Origin: Flavobacterium psychrophilum
GTDB taxonomy: Bacteria; Bacteroidota; Bacteroidia; Flavobacteriales; Flavobacteriaceae
Length of the DNA stretch: 5,745 nucleotides
NCBI GenBank assembly: GCA_945897545.1
Contig: CAMDGJ010000181.1
Span: 1-5,745 of the forward strand
Direction: 5' to 3'
Position numbers and translations under genes: made by a program
The notes under the pieces: generated by a model
The model's database searches: none
The model's input: the letters and a program-made list of their open reading frames with translations, nothing else
Told to the model about the DNA's origin: nothing
Part shown: positions 4,232 to 5,745 of the stretch, piece by piece
Numbering within the stretch: the first letter of the stretch is position 1
How the letters are laid out: each line of letters opens with the position of its first letter

Positions 4232-5713
4232 ATGGAAAATTTTATCCCAACACACCTTCAAGAAATTATTTATTCTTCGAGTGATAAAAAAGTAAGAAAG
4301 CAAATTGCTTTGCTTGAAAGTACAAGTAAAATTAAAAAAATTGCTCCTCGTATCTTCACTTCTAACTTTATCGATACCGATGAGGTTATTATCAAAAGGA
4401 ATATTTTTTCTATCCTAGGTAATTTATATCCGGGCGCCCTATTAAGTCATCGTTCTGCACTTGAATTTAAACCAACCACAACAGGCCAAATATTTGTTAC
4501 CTACACCTATACCAAAAAAATTGAATTGCCTGGAATAACAATTCGTTTTATGGAAGGTCTAGGAGCAATTGAAGGCGACAATTCATTCTCAGGAGAATTA
4601 TTTGTTGCACAGCAAGAAAGAGCTTTTTTAGAAAATCTTCAATCATCAAGAAAAACAGGTCCAGAATCTAAAACGATTTCAATTTCAGAATTAGAAAATA
4701 AACTAGAGAAAATCGCACAAGTAAAAGGTGAAGATGGACTAAATCAAATTAGAGATAATGCAAAAGTAATCGCTGATAAATTGGGATTGCAAAAAGAGTT
4801 TGAAAAATTAAACAAGCTTATTAGTGCCTTATTGTCTACTCAGCCTTCCAAAATATTATCATCGCCACGCGCAATCGCTCGGGCATTTGGAAATCCGTAT
4901 GACCAATGTCGAATAGATTTGTTTGAAATACTATTTATAGAATTAAAACAGAGAGAATTTAAAAATGTAAAAGATAAAAATACTACCAACGCTGCTTTTA
5001 AAAATTTTGCTTTTTTTGAATCCTATTTTTCAAATTATATAGAAGGAACTCGATTTGAAGTTATAGAGGCCAAAAATATCATCGAAACCGGTACACCAAT
5101 GTTCAATCGAGACGAAGATTCTCACGATATATTAGGAACGTATAAATTGGTCAGTAATAAAATTGAAATGAATATTACACCAACTAAAGCTGAGGAGTTC
5201 ATTACTATTCTTCAATACAGACATCGATTTCTATTGGAAGCCAGAACATCAAAAATGCCAGGCGTATTTAAAGATAAAAACAACCGTGCGGGCGAAACGG
5301 TTTTTGTAGATTTTGAATTAGTAAAAGGGACTTTAATAAAAGGTTTTGATTATTATAAAGCATTGACAGACCCATTTGCAAAAGCAGCTTATATTATGTT
5401 TATGGTTAGTGAAATTCACCCATTTTTAGACGGTAATGGAAGAATTGCAAGAGTAATGATGAATGCTGAATTAGTCAAAGCAGAACAAACTAGAATCATA
5501 ATTCCTACAGTATATCGAGACGATTATTTAGGTGCATTAAGAAGATTAACAAGGCAACAAGACCCGTTAGCTTATATAAAAATGTTACAGCGCGCACAAG
5601 AATTTAGTGCAACCTTAAATGCTGGTACTTTGGAAGAATTAGAACTACTATTGGAATCATCTAATGCTTTCAAAGAACATGATGAAGCTAAATTAAAAAT
5701 AATAGTACAATAA
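4232..5713 (+). CDS. Fic-family protein with N-terminal AbiEi-like domain
   Basis: A 493-aa protein. Fic enzymes transfer AMP, or a similar nucleotide part, to Ser, Thr or Tyr hydroxyls of target proteins. The core motif HPFLDGNGRIAR (396-407) is complete: catalytic H396, phosphate/metal-binding D400, the GNGR anion hole, and R407. SNYIEG (267-272) matches the inhibitory motif [S/T]xxxE[G/N], with E271 expected to block ATP placement; lying before the Fic core, it marks class II self-inhibition. NRAGETVFVD (351-360) lies in the region of the target-docking flap. Residues about 1-140 do not belong to Fic. They include a RIFTSN strand turn, YPGALLSHRSAL (66-77), LPGITIRF and ERAFLENL (129-136), resembling the AbiEi-type antitoxin/winged-helix family. 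A charged helical link (about 150-205) follows. ATG 4232 is preferred to GTG 4190 because of the promoter at 4205-4212. No partner gene adjoins it. The target is unknown. Confidence 0.93.
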   Translation: MENFIPTHLQEIIYSSSDKKVRKQIALLESTSKIKKIAPRIFTSNFIDTDEVIIKRNIFSILGNLYPGALLSHRSALEFKPTTTGQIFVTYTYTKKIELPGITIRFMEGLGAIEGDNSFSGELFVAQQERAFLENLQSSRKTGPESKTISISELENKLEKIAQVKGEDGLNQIRDNAKVIADKLGLQKEFEKLNKLISALLSTQPSKILSSPRAIARAFGNPYDQCRIDLFEILFIELKQREFKNVKDKNTTNAAFKNFAFFESYFSNYIEGTRFEVIEAKNIIETGTPMFNRDEDSHDILGTYKLVSNKIEMNITPTKAEEFITILQYRHRFLLEARTSKMPGVFKDKNNRAGETVFVDFELVKGTLIKGFDYYKALTDPFAKAAYIMFMVSEIHPFLDGNGRIARVMMNAELVKAEQTRIIIPTVYRDDYLGALRRLTRQQDPLAYIKMLQRAQEFSATLNAGTLEELELLLESSNAFKEHDEAKLKIIVQ

Positions 5714-5745
5714 GAATGTGATAATAACTAGTCATACACTACAAG

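Noticed and set aside
1..5745. Insertion sequence, CRISPR array or tRNA gene
   Set aside because: No transposase-like protein, terminal inverted repeats, regularly spaced repeats or cloverleaf-like sequence was seen on either strand.

Overview
The window looks like chromosome from a Bacteroidota bacterium, most likely Flavobacteriaceae and probably Flavobacterium. The support is low GC content, AT-only leaders without Shine-Dalgarno sites, several TAnnTTTG octamers (the Bacteroidota -7 promoter element) placed just before genes, and protein sequences that read like flavobacterial RlmN and polyprenyl synthetase. This assignment is inferred from sequence character, not from a database search.

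Left part (1-2541), housekeeping genes around a lipoprotein: the 5' end of a polyprenyl diphosphate synthase gene runs off the left edge on the minus strand, ending exactly at its first DDxxD motif. A 315-bp AT-rich gap follows, then a plus-strand gene for a secreted lipoprotein of unknown function. That gene converges on minus-strand rlmN, and the two share one perfect 13-bp hairpin that works as a terminator mainly for rlmN.

Middle (2542-3820), a tightly packed plus-strand operon diverging from rlmN: an 88-aa antitoxin-like protein, a 96-aa RelE/ParE-family toxin overlapping it by 11 bp, and a class I SAM-dependent O-methyltransferase whose ATG shares one base with the toxin stop codon. rlmN and the operon have divergent promoters with the identical -7 octamer TAACTTTG. 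A small inverted repeat over the operon start could be the antitoxin operator.

Right part (3821-5745): a 411-bp very AT-rich spacer, then a monocistronic Fic-family gene. Its N-terminal third resembles the AbiEi-type antitoxin/winged-helix family. The rest is a Fic domain with an intact catalytic motif and an intact N-terminal inhibitory motif, so it is predicted to be a self-restrained AMP-transferase-type enzyme.

Overall, two toxin/antitoxin-like elements (ParE-type pair and AbiEi-Fic fusion) flank a methyltransferase beside conserved housekeeping genes. The most interesting points are the translational coupling of a methyltransferase to a toxin, the AbiEi-like/Fic fusion, and a perfect 12-bp inverted repeat inside the start of the polyprenyl synthase gene. 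Nothing here is clearly a wholly new system.
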